Source of the DNA: Paenibacillus odorifer
GTDB lineage: Bacteria > Bacillota > Bacilli > Paenibacillales > Paenibacillaceae
Length of the DNA stretch: 64,000 nucleotides
Reading direction: 5' to 3'
Assembly: GCF_000758725.1 (NCBI RefSeq)
Contig: NZ_CP009428.1
Span: forward strand, 3,968,001 to 4,032,000
How positions within the stretch are numbered: the stretch's first letter is position 1; each line of letters begins with the position of its first letter. Shown in pieces: positions 1 through 8,549 of this stretch. Under the pieces are notes generated by a model that saw only the letters and a list, made by a program, of their open reading frames with translations, had not been told where the DNA came from and made no database searches. The position numbers and the translations under genes are program-made.

Positions 1-117
1 CTCTTCGGCAAGTACAATTTCCTCCACTACTTCACGTAGTCGTTCTGCATGACTTATTGTCTCACCCGTTTGGACATCAGGTGTGGTCTCGACAAATGTG
101 CTTACTCCAAGTTCCAC
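1..117 (-). CDS. LLM-class flavin-dependent oxidoreductase, N-terminal fragment
   Basis: Only the first 39 codons are in the window; the gene runs off the left edge. The translation opens MELGVSTFVETTPDV and continues to HAERLREVVEEI, which matches the conserved N-terminus of luciferase-like monooxygenases that use reduced flavin. The start is GTG: an AGGAGG at 127-132 (read on the minus strand) lies 9 nt upstream. A closer ATG at 122-124 is too near the ribosome-binding site and its frame stops after 15 codons. Substrate is unknown. Confidence 0.75.
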   Translation of the reverse strand, partial: MELGVSTFVETTPDVQTGETISHAERLREVVEEIVLAEE

Positions 118-308
118 TATTCATTTCCTCCTAATATTCTGCACGATGCATTATTCTCTGGATGTAAAAAACCATAAAGGGACTACCTAATTATTCTAAC
201 TAATTTAGTTCCCTTCGACTATAATCGAAGTTCATCTAATTAGATCCCCCTCACTATAGATCGGACTGAGGAGCCGTTATTTTAATAATTTCATTCATTT
301 TGCTAAAT

Positions 309-440
309 TATCGGACTTAGATGCAGCTATTCGTGTAAAGTAGCTTCCATAATGTGTGTTTTTATGGAAATAAGCGCAATACAGTCCGAAACTATCGTAA
401 AATCAACTAAAAAGTGAAAATAGCTGCAATACGGTCCGAA
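309..440. repeat. Three copies of a dispersed GTCCGA element
   Basis: Copies lie at 309-331 (one orientation, core TATCGGACTTAGATGCAGC), 368-390 and 419-440 (the other orientation, core AATAGCTGCAATACGGTCCG). The first and last can pair as a long imperfect hairpin. The same element occurs again at 18693-18873, so it is a dispersed family rather than a local duplication. Confidence 0.6.
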
Positions 441-510
441 CAAACAAAACCTCGTGTGAACTGACTACAATACAACAATTATACTGGGACTTTGCCGCCA
501 ATGTGCAAGA

Positions 511-609
511 GTGTAGCTAATGTTAGGTAACGACGAAGTTAGTTTAATTGCCTCTACCGCAAACGCACAGTGTAGCTAATGCGAGGTTACGACGAAGTTT
601 GTTTAATTG
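511..609. repeat. Two 40-bp direct repeats, 59-bp period
   Basis: The units at 511-550 and 570-609 share GTGTAGCTAATG, then AGGT, ACGACGAAGTT and GTTTAATTG, with about 36 of 40 positions identical. Spacer sequences of 19 bp are only loosely similar. Neither copy falls in an open frame with a ribosome-binding site. Confidence 0.65.
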
Positions 610-790
610 TATTTTGTGCAACTATATACGCTTTGAAGGTAGCCTTTGTGGATTTAGTTGCACTCTGTACACTTAAATACGAGCATTTGCCTCAATATGG
701 CGGGATTCTAGAATAATAGTTGTAAAATATGCAATTAAACTGCCCCAAAGCTGCGAGCATAAGAGCTTAATTGTACTTTTTACAACTATT
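603..790. repeat. Two tandem stem-loop repeat elements
   Basis: The arm at 603-626 (TTAATTGTATTTTGTGCAAC) is inverted at 654-677, and the arm at 715-738 is inverted at 767-790 with 21 of 24 positions complementary. All four arms belong to one sequence family (TTAATTG..TTTT.CAACTA), so the region carries two successive hairpins built from the same repeat, with loops of about 27-28 nt. Confidence 0.55.
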
Positions 791-827
791 TTGCTTTTTT
801 AATGAGAATTGAGAGGATGCTGCTAGT

Positions 828-905
828 GCGATGTAATCGCGATGTAATAGCAATGTAATTAGCAATGTAATTAGCAATGTAATTAGCGAAGTAATCGCAA
901 TAAAT
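828..905. repeat. Tandem array of 11-12 bp GCAATGTAATTA units
   Basis: About seven imperfect units (GCGATGTAATC, GCGATGTAATA, then GCAATGTAATTA three times, GCGAAGTAATC and a decayed last unit) follow one another without spacers. This is a minisatellite-like array, likely prone to slippage. There is no spacer diversity, so it is not a CRISPR. Confidence 0.75.
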
Positions 906-907
906 GC

Positions 908-961
908 AAAAACAAAAAAAAGACCACTAATCACCTAAACACAGACGATTAGCGGCCGGTC
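908..961 (-). terminator. Rho-independent terminator of the polysaccharide cluster
   Basis: Read leftwards, CCGCTAATC pairs with GATTAGTGG (one G-T pair) and is followed by an uninterrupted run of T at 918-910. It sits about 10 bp after the acyltransferase stop codon and marks the end of the leftward transcription unit. Confidence 0.75.
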
Positions 962-970
962 AAATCCAAG

Positions 971-2089
971 CTAGTTTGCATTCCCAATACTCGGAGTTAT
1001 CGGCTTATCCAGCGATTTCGGTGGTTTGCTTGGGTTTATCCCTACGCCGATCCGACCGAATACATACGCTCCGCCAGGAATTCGATTCGCTAAATTCATT
1101 ATAAGTGCCGAGCCTACCACACAACCGACAAATTGCAGCAGAACACTAAATAGTCCAAGGTTTTGCAACCCAAATGAAGCTGGAAGCTTGACGAATATAG
1201 CCAATAGCAAAGGATGAAGCAAGTATATGCCAAAAGAGTATCTGCTGCTCCATTCCAGTACACGTGGCACTTTCTTCATTTTCGATGCCACGGAGAAGAG
1301 CAGCAAAATCATGCTTAAGGCGAATAGAAGCATATCAATTCTTTTGGAGCTATGCGCCGTTATCCAGCCTTGACTATTCACGAACAGCACAAGCGCACCT
1401 GTCAGAACCGGGAGCGTGTATACCGCTATGCGGAACTTTTTTAATTTTTCCCGGAACCACAGCTCATTTCGTCCCAAGTAATAGGCTACTGTAAAGTAAA
1501 AAATCCAACCTGGTGCGAAAATCCAGTACATTTTATCCCAGAAATAATGGGCGGCAGCCGTATCTGCGGGCGTAGTAAAGTTGAAGAAACCCAAATAGAT
1601 AACGTTAATAAGGAACGATACGATTAGAATAGTGCGGGGGTTAAGCCGCTTCGCATACGTCTGAAACCAGAGGAATAAAGCATAAAACTGAAAGATAATC
1701 AGTATAAAATAGCCATGGAAATCTCCAATCAGCAAATGACGCCAGAGGTAATACCAAAAAGCCTGCAGCAAAGGAATGCCGTCACTACCCGACATCTCCA
1801 ATCCTTTTAGTCCTGCATACAAGGTCCCGAAAAAAAAGTAAGGCAATAAAATATACTTGATTCTTTTCTCCCAAAATCTCGCTGGAATTTCATTGGGATA
1901 GGCAAATGACAACACGAATTGGGAGATAAATACGAATACAGGTGTGCCAAACGTTAGCAGTAAACCCACCGATTCTACCCAAGGTGTATTTCCATCGTCA
2001 TAAACCCGATAAAGAGCATGCAGCAGGGCTATACTTAAGCAGGCTACACTACGAAGAACGAACATTTCCGAGTTCATTTTGCGTTCCAT
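971..2089 (-). CDS. Membrane acyltransferase, family 3 (sugar O-acyltransferase)
   Basis: A protein of 372 residues with about ten hydrophobic segments spread over its length, as in the acyltransferase-3 family (OafA/WecH type), which moves acetyl or other acyl groups onto polysaccharides across the membrane. An H near residue 25 (ALLHALYR) in the first segment is the usual candidate catalytic histidine. The start is the ATG preceded by GAAAGGGG at the right spacing; a TTG six codons upstream overlaps that ribosome-binding site and is less likely. It is the last gene of the leftward polysaccharide cluster, 27 bp after the epimerase and followed by a terminator. Its likely job is decorating the polymer or its lipid-linked unit; the acyl group and target sugar cannot be read from sequence. 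Confidence 0.82.
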   Translation of the reverse strand: MERKMNSEMFVLRSVACLSIALLHALYRVYDDGNTPWVESVGLLLTFGTPVFVFISQFVLSFAYPNEIPARFWEKRIKYILLPYFFFGTLYAGLKGLEMSGSDGIPLLQAFWYYLWRHLLIGDFHGYFILIIFQFYALFLWFQTYAKRLNPRTILIVSFLINVIYLGFFNFTTPADTAAAHYFWDKMYWIFAPGWIFYFTVAYYLGRNELWFREKLKKFRIAVYTLPVLTGALVLFVNSQGWITAHSSKRIDMLLFALSMILLLFSVASKMKKVPRVLEWSSRYSFGIYLLHPLLLAIFVKLPASFGLQNLGLFSVLLQFVGCVVGSALIMNLANRIPGGAYVFGRIGVGINPSKPPKSLDKPITPSIGNAN

Positions 2090-2116
2090 GCGGAGTGCCC
2101 CTTTCAATGGGTGCTT

Positions 2117-3061
2117 TTAATGATCTACTGCGCTTCCTACACTTAAGCGGTCAGTAATTGTTTTTTCCAGCCCGGTATGAAAGTTATGGTTAGGGAACCA
2201 AGACAATAATTCCTGGGCTTTTTGATTGTTTAAATAGCTATGGAGAATATCCCCCGGACGAGGATCCGCATAGGTTGTCAGGAAATCCCGACCCGTGATG
2301 TCCCCTAATATCCGAACCATCGTATTTATCGAGGTTGGTATTCCGCAGCTAATATTCATCGTCTCATTATTCACTCTGCCGTCGGTCTGAACCGCATCAA
2401 CGAACGCCTGCGCCACATCCTCCACATAGACGAAATCTCTAGTCTGCTCACCGTCCCCATAGATAACGAGATCCTCCCCTTGCTTTATACGATCCAGAAA
2501 AACGGAAACAACGCCAGCTTCCCCATGTGAACTTTGCCTTGGCCCATATACATTAGCGAGACGCAGTATCGTATATTTTAGCCCATGTAAGCTGGCAAAC
2601 ATCCGAATATATGACTCTGGTACACTTTTGGATACACCATAGCAGGACTCGGGATTTAAGGGATGCTGCTCATCAATGCTCAAATATTCCGGGTTCCCAT
2701 AAACCGCTGCCGATGAGGCATAAACTAGCTTTTGAACCTGATGGATCTCGCACATGCGCAGTACATTCAGCGTGCCAACAATATTCACATTCGCATCAAA
2801 TAACGGGTTCCGCTGTGATTCTCTGACGTCGATCTGTGCAGCCAGATGAATGACTGCGTTTGGCTTTTCAAGGCTAAAAACCTCATGCAAAGTCTCATCC
2901 CGAATATCGTACTTATACAAAACCGCAGCAGGATTCATATAAGTCAGACCGGAGGCTCCGGATACATTATCTACAATCACAGTTTCTATGCCCTTTTTTA
3001 TTAGCCGATCAACCACATGGGACCCAATAAAGCCTAACCCCCCAGTTACCAATACCTTCAA
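2117..3061 (-). CDS. NAD-dependent sugar epimerase/dehydratase (GalE-like SDR)
   Basis: A 314-residue extended short-chain dehydrogenase. TGGLGFIGSH at residues 6-15 is the nucleotide-binding loop, ASSAAVYG near 115-122 holds the catalytic serine, and Y141-x3-K145 (YGVSK) is the catalytic pair. This fits UDP-glucose/UDP-GlcNAc 4-epimerases, which supply galactose-type sugars for polymer assembly. The start is TTG: GAAAGGAG lies 9 nt upstream, and the protein then begins MKVLVTGG as in relatives. A longer frame from an ATG at 3109 would place the ribosome-binding site inside the gene. It is separated from the rest of the cluster by the opposite-strand beta-helix gene, so it probably has its own promoter within 3062-3162. 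Confidence 0.85.
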   Translation of the reverse strand: MKVLVTGGLGFIGSHVVDRLIKKGIETVIVDNVSGASGLTYMNPAAVLYKYDIRDETLHEVFSLEKPNAVIHLAAQIDVRESQRNPLFDANVNIVGTLNVLRMCEIHQVQKLVYASSAAVYGNPEYLSIDEQHPLNPESCYGVSKSVPESYIRMFASLHGLKYTILRLANVYGPRQSSHGEAGVVSVFLDRIKQGEDLVIYGDGEQTRDFVYVEDVAQAFVDAVQTDGRVNNETMNISCGIPTSINTMVRILGDITGRDFLTTYADPRPGDILHSYLNNQKAQELLSWFPNHNFHTGLEKTITDRLSVGSAVDH

Positions 3062-3162
3062 AATAAAAAACTCCTTTCGCCCGCTAAGAGTGATCTTTGT
3101 ACCGTGCATTCCCCGAAAAATTCACATAAAATACAAAATCAAAGTATAAAGGAGTGAAGTAT

Positions 3163-4809
3163 ATGGCTACTGCCCCTATTCCAGACAGCTCGGTGACTAC
3201 GTCCATTCTTTCTGATGGTGCGGTCACATCTATTAAATTAGACCCTGAGACTAACGGTTATGTGAACGTCCGATCGTACGGCGCTGTAGGAAACGGTATC
3301 AAGGACGATACAGTAGCGATTCAAAATGCTATCAATGCGGGAAACGCCAAAAACAAAGTAGTAATCTTTCCTCCTGGTGTATATAAGGTATCTTCGGGAC
3401 GCATGCGTAACCCCTCCGTCCTCGACTGGTGGTGTCTTCGAATTCCGGCCAAAACGAATTTAAGCTTTGAAGCCGGCTCCAAACTTGTGCTTGCCCCGAA
3501 TCCACCCTCAGACACTAGGGTTCTAGTCATCTTAAATGCCTCAAATATTACAATCGCGGGAACCCTTGAAATTGATGGAAGTGCATCGACTGTTAAAACA
3601 GCCGTCAACGATCAGCTTCACGGCTTGTTCATTTCTTCTTCGCAAAATATAACGATAGAGTCAGTGTACTCTCACGATTGCTATGGGGATAATATCTTCA
3701 TTGGGGGGACAGAAGAAATCCCCTCCGTTAATGTGCACATCGGATATGCACGCTGTGAGACTGCTGGACGAAAGAACTTTGTGGTCCATTTTGTAGACCA
3801 GCTTCATGTCAACAGAGCAGTCCTGAATAATAGCCGCGGTGGCGCACCGGGTTTTACTGGCGCTAACTCTCTCGATCTTGAACCCGACGTCTTTAAAGGA
3901 ACGCGCAGCTTTTATCAGCGATTCGACTCCTTGACAACCATTGGTTTCGGTAACGATCTATCAGCAGGGCTTACAGATGCTATCGCTAGACTCTGGACAC
4001 TCGACATCGGTTCACTAGATATGCGTGTAAGCGGATCGGTAAGTCCAGCCTTACTGTCCTATGGATTGACGCTGAAAATCAATCATTTGGCTATCCGCTC
4101 CACCGATCACAAAGCTAGCTTCGGCCTACAGACGATCTATTCACAATTTATTGATATCGCTAGCGCCAAGTTCGATGGCATCGGAGGCCCTGCGATCTAT
4201 GCAGCGTTTAATGCTGCCGGAGGTAAACCAAGATTGCATATCGGTTCGTTAGGAATGTACGGCTCGGGTTCCACCTTAGCAAGTGGTGTCCGAATCGACG
4301 GAGGAGATCTTTATGTGGGGACGATAGATGCACAGGATTTAACGGGCAATACCTTGCATTTATTCACAACGGAGTCTGACGCAATGGCTACTGTCGACAA
4401 TATGATCGTCCGCAATAGCGGAACCAATCAGGTAGTGCTAGTCTCTTCTTACGGTGCAGCTAAACCGTCTCTGCGCCTCAATAATGTAGCGGTGTTTGAT
4501 ACCCGAGCAGTGAAGGTAAAGCGAATTCTAGAATTCGAAACACTAATCGGCATGCAAGGCACATCACTAGGCACCTTGTATAATCCTTATTCGCTTCTTG
4601 AATGGTTCTCGACCTACGGTAACTTCAAACGGGCCATTCGCCTCACTGGCGGGGCAGTGTTGCCCGCAGTGTTCATAGTGGAAGGTTCGCCCGAGGGAGT
4701 CGTAACCGCCCCAGTTGGCAGTCTGGCTATGCGAACGGATGGCACCGCACAAGCCACTTTGTATGTGAAGGAAAGCGGATCAGCTGCGAGTGGATGGAAG
4801 GCTAAATAA
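3163..4809 (+). CDS. Right-handed beta-helix protein, tailspike/pectate-lyase-like
   Basis: A 548-residue protein with the pectate-lyase-superfamily opening (VRSYGAVGNGIKDDT, then VVIFPPGVYKVSS) that begins beta-helix domains in phage tailspikes and polysaccharide depolymerases. The body shows many short N/D/G-rich turns and repeated VHIG/IASA-type strands. The last 45 residues (PEGVVTAPVGSLAMRTDG to LYVKESGSAASGW) resemble the C-terminal motif common in phage spike proteins. No signal peptide or membrane segment is visible. AAAGGAG lies 8 nt before the chosen ATG; a GTG three codons earlier overlaps it. It is the only rightward gene in the cluster and ends 6 bp from the converging aminotransferase. 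It could cleave or bind the polymer made here; catalytic residues cannot be assigned with confidence. Confidence 0.75.
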   Translation: MATAPIPDSSVTTSILSDGAVTSIKLDPETNGYVNVRSYGAVGNGIKDDTVAIQNAINAGNAKNKVVIFPPGVYKVSSGRMRNPSVLDWWCLRIPAKTNLSFEAGSKLVLAPNPPSDTRVLVILNASNITIAGTLEIDGSASTVKTAVNDQLHGLFISSSQNITIESVYSHDCYGDNIFIGGTEEIPSVNVHIGYARCETAGRKNFVVHFVDQLHVNRAVLNNSRGGAPGFTGANSLDLEPDVFKGTRSFYQRFDSLTTIGFGNDLSAGLTDAIARLWTLDIGSLDMRVSGSVSPALLSYGLTLKINHLAIRSTDHKASFGLQTIYSQFIDIASAKFDGIGGPAIYAAFNAAGGKPRLHIGSLGMYGSGSTLASGVRIDGGDLYVGTIDAQDLTGNTLHLFTTESDAMATVDNMIVRNSGTNQVVLVSSYGAAKPSLRLNNVAVFDTRAVKVKRILEFETLIGMQGTSLGTLYNPYSLLEWFSTYGNFKRAIRLTGGAVLPAVFIVEGSPEGVVTAPVGSLAMRTDGTAQATLYVKESGSAASGWKAK

Positions 4810-4815
4810 GATGAA

Positions 4816-5982
4816 TCAACGGTATTGGTTACATGTCTCTATCGCATAAATGACACGTTCCAAATCCTCATCCGATAAAGAGCTTCCAGAAGGCAGACAG
4901 ACACCTGTTGAAAATAATTTATCCGATACACTGTATTCCTCACTGTAAGGATAGTAGTAATTGCTCTCGAACAACGGTTGTAAATGCAGCGGTTTCCATA
5001 CAGGTCTAGCTTCTATATTGTGATGTTCCAGACATGACAGAAGTTGTTGTGAAGAGAACCCTGCCACTTCTTCATCAATGGTCAGCGCACTCAACCAGTG
5101 CGTGCTGCGACAATTGCGCGCTTCCGGCATAAAATGAAGACCCGGTATGGAACCTAAACGTTCCCTATATCGCCGGCCAATAGATCTGCGACGCTCTACT
5201 CGCTCTTCAAGCAGTTCTAATTGACCGCGTCCTATGGCTGCCAACAGGTTGCTTAACCGATAGTTGTATCCCATTTCGGAATGTTGATAATGAGGGGCAG
5301 TGTCTCGGGCTTGCGTAGACCAGAAGCGCGCTTGCTCTAGGGCTTCGGTATCGTCAGATACGAGCATGCCCCCACCTGAGGTCGTAATAATCTTATTTCC
5401 GTTGAAAGAATAGATTCCGAATTGGCCCCAGGTTCCGCTGGCCTTGCCTTGGTAGAAAGCACCCAGTGATTCGGCAGCATCCTCAATCAAGGTAATTCCA
5501 TATCGGTTAGCTATTTCTACAATGGGCTCCATGTCTGCGCTTTGTCCGTATAAATTGACGACAACAGCCGCTTTTGGCAGCAGCCCTTTGTCATTCAAAT
5601 CTTGGCAGGCCCGCTGAAAAGCTAGCGGACACATGTTCCAGGTCTCAGGCTCTGAATCGACAAATACGGGGGTGGCCCCCAAATATAAAATAGGATTGGC
5701 GCTAGCTACGAACGTGAGCGTTGAACAGATCACGTAATCTCCTTGTGTGACACCGGCTAGACGAAGTGCGAGATGAATCGCCGCCGTGCCAGAGCTTAAC
5801 GCTAGTGCACCCTTTGATCCTGTGTAGGCGGCCATCTCCCGCTCGAACGCATCGACTTGCGGACCAATAGGAGCAATCCAACCAGAGTGTATAGCGTCCT
5901 CCATGTAGACCTGCTCACGTCCACTAATATGCGGGGGGGATAACAAGATTCGTGGCAAAATGCTCGTTTGACGAATGCTCAT
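4816..5982 (-). CDS. DegT/DnrJ/EryC1/StrS-family PLP sugar aminotransferase
   Basis: A 388-residue PLP enzyme. SSGTAAIHLAL (63-73) is the phosphate-binding region, EDAAES (167-172) carries the pyridine-nitrogen aspartate D168, and K197 in SFNGNKIITTSGGG is the Schiff-base lysine. The family aminates 4-keto or 3-keto nucleotide sugars. With the 4,6-dehydratase at 9672-11582 and the GNAT gene beside it, a PglE-like role making UDP-4-amino-4,6-dideoxy-GlcNAc is reasonable. The start is the ATG preceded by GAAAGGAG; it overlaps the upstream stop codon as ATGA, so translation is probably coupled to the FemAB-like gene. Fragments of frame before this ATG are ignored. Confidence 0.87.
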   Translation of the reverse strand: MSIRQTSILPRILLSPPHISGREQVYMEDAIHSGWIAPIGPQVDAFEREMAAYTGSKGALALSSGTAAIHLALRLAGVTQGDYVICSTLTFVASANPILYLGATPVFVDSEPETWNMCPLAFQRACQDLNDKGLLPKAAVVVNLYGQSADMEPIVEIANRYGITLIEDAAESLGAFYQGKASGTWGQFGIYSFNGNKIITTSGGGMLVSDDTEALEQARFWSTQARDTAPHYQHSEMGYNYRLSNLLAAIGRGQLELLEERVERRRSIGRRYRERLGSIPGLHFMPEARNCRSTHWLSALTIDEEVAGFSSQQLLSCLEHHNIEARPVWKPLHLQPLFESNYYYPYSEEYSVSDKLFSTGVCLPSGSSLSDEDLERVIYAIETCNQYR

Positions 5983-7112
5983 GCGAGGCTCCTTTCTCCA
6001 TTTGGACCGATTTCTCCAGATGGAATACATATCATATCGAGTTCTGGATGCCGATAGAGCGGAAAGTAACTTCCTGATACTCTAGTGTCACAAAAGGATA
6101 TGATCCGCTCATACAACTCTGGAAAAAAAATTCGTTTACCTAAGTAATAGTCAAGGGGTTCCAGTTGTGTCGCGAATCTATGCTTGAATTGAAATAAGTC
6201 GTCATTCCCCTTATATCCCCCGCCAAGATGAAAACGTTCAAAGCCATTTTCCATCCCCCACTTGGCTGCTGCGTGAATTAGCAATTTGGTAGGTGACCAC
6301 TGCAGATAGGCGCGATCCCAACCACATAGGTGATAATGCATCCACGGTCGTTCATGTAACACGATGCTGGTTGCCACCGTTTTCTCCCCAACCATAGCTT
6401 CGAATAGCTCTACTCTCCCCTCAAGTAGATAACTAGTATCTTCTATAAATTTTTTGGGGAAATAATAAAAAGAATCCGCCTGTAAATCATTTAGTGTTCC
6501 GTAATACAATTCACTGAAGGACTCAATACGATCTTTCAGATTGGAATTCCGAATTGTAAAGGGCGCAGACTTTATTTTGTGAATATTCCGTTTATGATTG
6601 CTGCCATAATGCCGGATGAGCTCTGCCTCCGAACCCACAGTCAAATCAATATATATTGTATTTCTATTCCACTCAGTGGTCAGACCGCTTTGATATTCCG
6701 TAGCGTTGCCAATCAAGGGATGAAATCTTACAAACTCGGTCATGATCTTTTTCTCTCTACAGTAATCCGTGAACGTTTCACTGAATTGCCGGTACAGCTC
6801 ACTTCGTTCGGCTCCTGGAGGGAGATTCGATATCGGTCCCCCGTATCCATAAGGTGTACTAATGTCGTACCAATCACCTTCAAGCCCCAGTTGGATTACA
6901 GCAGGAAGATGGCTTATGGAACGAAGCAAGTAAGGATAAATGATGAGCTGGTCTCCCTGCTTGAATACAAACAGCTCTGCCTGCTGGTGCTCTCCGTCCT
7001 CAAACAGCCGAAAAAACGCTGAGGAGAAATAGATATCCTTCGTCTCTAACTGGTTCAAATAGGCATCCCATTCCTCTGAACTAGAGCTGCCTAGCACGAT
7101 GAAGTTACTCAT
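5979..7112 (-). CDS. FemAB-like/GNAT-fold transferase of the polysaccharide cluster
   Basis: A 377-residue protein resembling the FemAB/acetyltransferase-6 group, which has two GNAT-like halves. The stretch NHKRNIHKIK (around 190-200) and the later KLLIHAAAKWGMENGFERFHLGGG region are characteristic of the second half and are typical of enzymes that transfer acyl or aminoacyl groups to amino sugars or peptidoglycan stems. There is no signal peptide, so it acts in the cytoplasm on a nucleotide- or lipid-linked sugar. It overlaps the upstream GNAT gene by 8 bp and the downstream aminotransferase by 4 bp, so all three are co-translated. A role in modifying the amino group made by the aminotransferase is an inference from position. 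Confidence 0.72.
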   Translation of the reverse strand: MSNFIVLGSSSSEEWDAYLNQLETKDIYFSSAFFRLFEDGEHQQAELFVFKQGDQLIIYPYLLRSISHLPAVIQLGLEGDWYDISTPYGYGGPISNLPPGAERSELYRQFSETFTDYCREKKIMTEFVRFHPLIGNATEYQSGLTTEWNRNTIYIDLTVGSEAELIRHYGSNHKRNIHKIKSAPFTIRNSNLKDRIESFSELYYGTLNDLQADSFYYFPKKFIEDTSYLLEGRVELFEAMVGEKTVATSIVLHERPWMHYHLCGWDRAYLQWSPTKLLIHAAAKWGMENGFERFHLGGGYKGNDDLFQFKHRFATQLEPLDYYLGKRIFFPELYERIISFCDTRVSGSYFPLYRHPELDMICIPSGEIGPNGERSLA

Positions 7113-7902
7113 ACAACACCTCTTGATTCTCCAATATTTTGATCATACGTATACTTTCAGTGCTTAAGATTAGCTCGGGGTCTCGCTCACGCAAATAAGC
7201 ATCTGAAGAAAGCAACAGCAGCCTTTTCTCCCGGTCTAAATCCATTAATACGTCTGTCAAAAGATTGCAGCCACTCCACCCTCCACTTTGCAGCTGGATA
7301 CGATAATACTGTTCACCTAACCGGCCCACTACTGAAGTCTCTTCCTTCGTTCTAATCTTAAGAGAAGAGAATCCATACTTTTGATGATGTGCTTCTGCCA
7401 TCGGGTAATCATCTATGATGTACGCCAATGCTTCTCTATCCCTATCAATCGCTGGAGCCAAATCTCTTACATACCAGTAAGTCCGGCCTTCCTCTGCAAA
7501 ACCAAGCCGCAAATACCAAGCATGAGCTTGCTCATTCCACGAAAATACATCAAGTGCCAGCTTCGAAATGCCATCCTTTTGGGCTAACGTCTCCCCGTAG
7601 GCCATAAGCTTGCCGCCGATGCCGTCTTTTCGATAAGCTGCGTCCACATTCAAGTTATTCAGAACCAGCATCTGCTCCATTCTTCTCCATTCAGCGAATC
7701 CAATAAGAAGATCTTCAGAATAGGCACCAATCAGCAGTGTTGCTGAATGGCTTCCGCATTTACATGCTGCTTTCAAATATTCGGGATAACCGCCACAGGC
7801 GAATATGGTTTGATTGTAGACCGACTCTGGCAAGTTGCTCTGTAAGAGCCGGCATGCAAGGTGAATATCATCTTCCTGAAGCGGACTAAACCGCAAATTC
7901 AT
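7105..7902 (-). CDS. GNAT-family N-acetyltransferase
   Basis: A 265-residue protein whose N-terminal 150 residues form a GNAT domain: NNLNVDAAYRKDGIGGKLM contains the acetyl-CoA pyrophosphate loop (R-K-D-G-I-G-G), followed by LALDVFSWNEQAHAWYLRLGF, the usual end of the fold. The C-terminal 110 residues are less clear and include a YPMAEAHHQKYGF segment. Start and stop overlap neighbours (ATGA with the phosphosugar transferase, 8 bp with the FemAB-like gene). In a bacillosamine-type pathway the 4-amino sugar must be N-acetylated. PglD does this with a different, left-handed-helix fold, so this gene is a candidate functional replacement, as PseH is in pseudaminic acid synthesis. Confidence 0.8.
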   Translation of the reverse strand: MNLRFSPLQEDDIHLACRLLQSNLPESVYNQTIFACGGYPEYLKAACKCGSHSATLLIGAYSEDLLIGFAEWRRMEQMLVLNNLNVDAAYRKDGIGGKLMAYGETLAQKDGISKLALDVFSWNEQAHAWYLRLGFAEEGRTYWYVRDLAPAIDRDREALAYIIDDYPMAEAHHQKYGFSSLKIRTKEETSVVGRLGEQYYRIQLQSGGWSGCNLLTDVLMDLDREKRLLLLSSDAYLRERDPELILSTESIRMIKILENQEVLYE

Positions 7903-8534
7903 GCCGACCCCTCCTTTTGGTTCATTCTGTACTCATCGAGCGGCAGACTATGCTCACCCGGATTGGCCACAACGTCATCTTGGCGGATAACCTTCAGCAC
8001 AGTTTTACATAAGATCAACGCATCTAATCTAAAGCTCAGCTTCTCAACATAGGTAACGTCATAGGAGAGCCGCTGTTTCCATTCCGAAGTATTACGTCCA
8101 GATACCTGCGCCAATCCCGTGATTCCGGGTCTTACAGTGAATCGCAGCCGCTCCCGTTCAGAGTAATGCGGGCTGTAACGGATGAGCAAAGGTCTTGGTC
8201 CGATCAGGCTCATTTCTCCCTTCACAACATTCACTAATTGCGGCAGCTCATCCAGACTCAGCTTTCGAATCAATCCGCCGAATTTGATATAACGCCGAGC
8301 ATCCGATAACGGCTGGCCTTGCGCATCATACATTTCAGCCATGGTTCGAAACTTGTAGATGTAGAAGGGTCTTTCTCCCATGCCCGGCCGCTGCTGCTTG
8401 AACAAAATAGGACTTCCCAACTTTATCCGAATCAGCAACGCCACTACAGCCATGACCGGACTAAACACACCTAACATAAAGATCGCTCCCACCAAATCGA
8501 AGCCCCGCTTCATATGGCGATACATGGTAGTCAT
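7899..8534 (-). CDS. Undecaprenyl-phosphate sugar phosphotransferase (PglC/EpsL type)
   Basis: A 211-residue monotopic phosphoglycosyl transferase that starts repeat-unit assembly by moving a sugar-1-phosphate from a UDP-sugar to undecaprenyl phosphate. A single hydrophobic hairpin at about 12-36 is followed by KFRTM (61-65), the catalytic D95-E96 pair in SLDELPQL, and the GEMSLIGPRP and RPGITGLAQVSGR blocks. The size equals the minimal catalytic core (PglC about 200 residues), without the extra N-terminal membrane domain of WbaP/WcaJ proteins. That fits a bacillosamine-type substrate, which the nearby dehydratase and aminotransferase could supply. The gene is 15 bp after the LCP gene and overlaps the GNAT gene by 4 bp. 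Confidence 0.9.
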   Translation of the reverse strand: MTTMYRHMKRGFDLVGAIFMLGVFSPVMAVVALLIRIKLGSPILFKQQRPGMGERPFYIYKFRTMAEMYDAQGQPLSDARRYIKFGGLIRKLSLDELPQLVNVVKGEMSLIGPRPLLIRYSPHYSERERLRFTVRPGITGLAQVSGRNTSEWKQRLSYDVTYVEKLSFRLDALILCKTVLKVIRQDDVVANPGEHSLPLDEYRMNQKEGSA

Positions 8535-8549
8535 CCCCCCGCCTTTCTC

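Larger units (their letters stand above)
118..970. other. Gene-free, repeat-rich intergenic region
   Basis: No convincing gene is seen on either strand. The stretch holds copies of a short GTCCGA-containing repeat (309-440), two 40-bp direct repeats (511-609), two pairs of inverted repeats (603-677 and 715-790), a tandem array of 11-12 bp units (828-905) and, at the right edge, the terminator of the leftward acyltransferase gene. It looks like an accumulation site for small dispersed repeats between two unrelated loci. Confidence 0.7.

Noticed and set aside
828..905. Possible CRISPR-like array
   Set aside because: Units of 11-12 bp follow each other without unique spacers and there are no cas genes nearby.
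3163..4809. Prophage remnant
   Set aside because: Only a single spike-like gene is present; no integrase, tail, capsid or attachment-site duplication is found around it.
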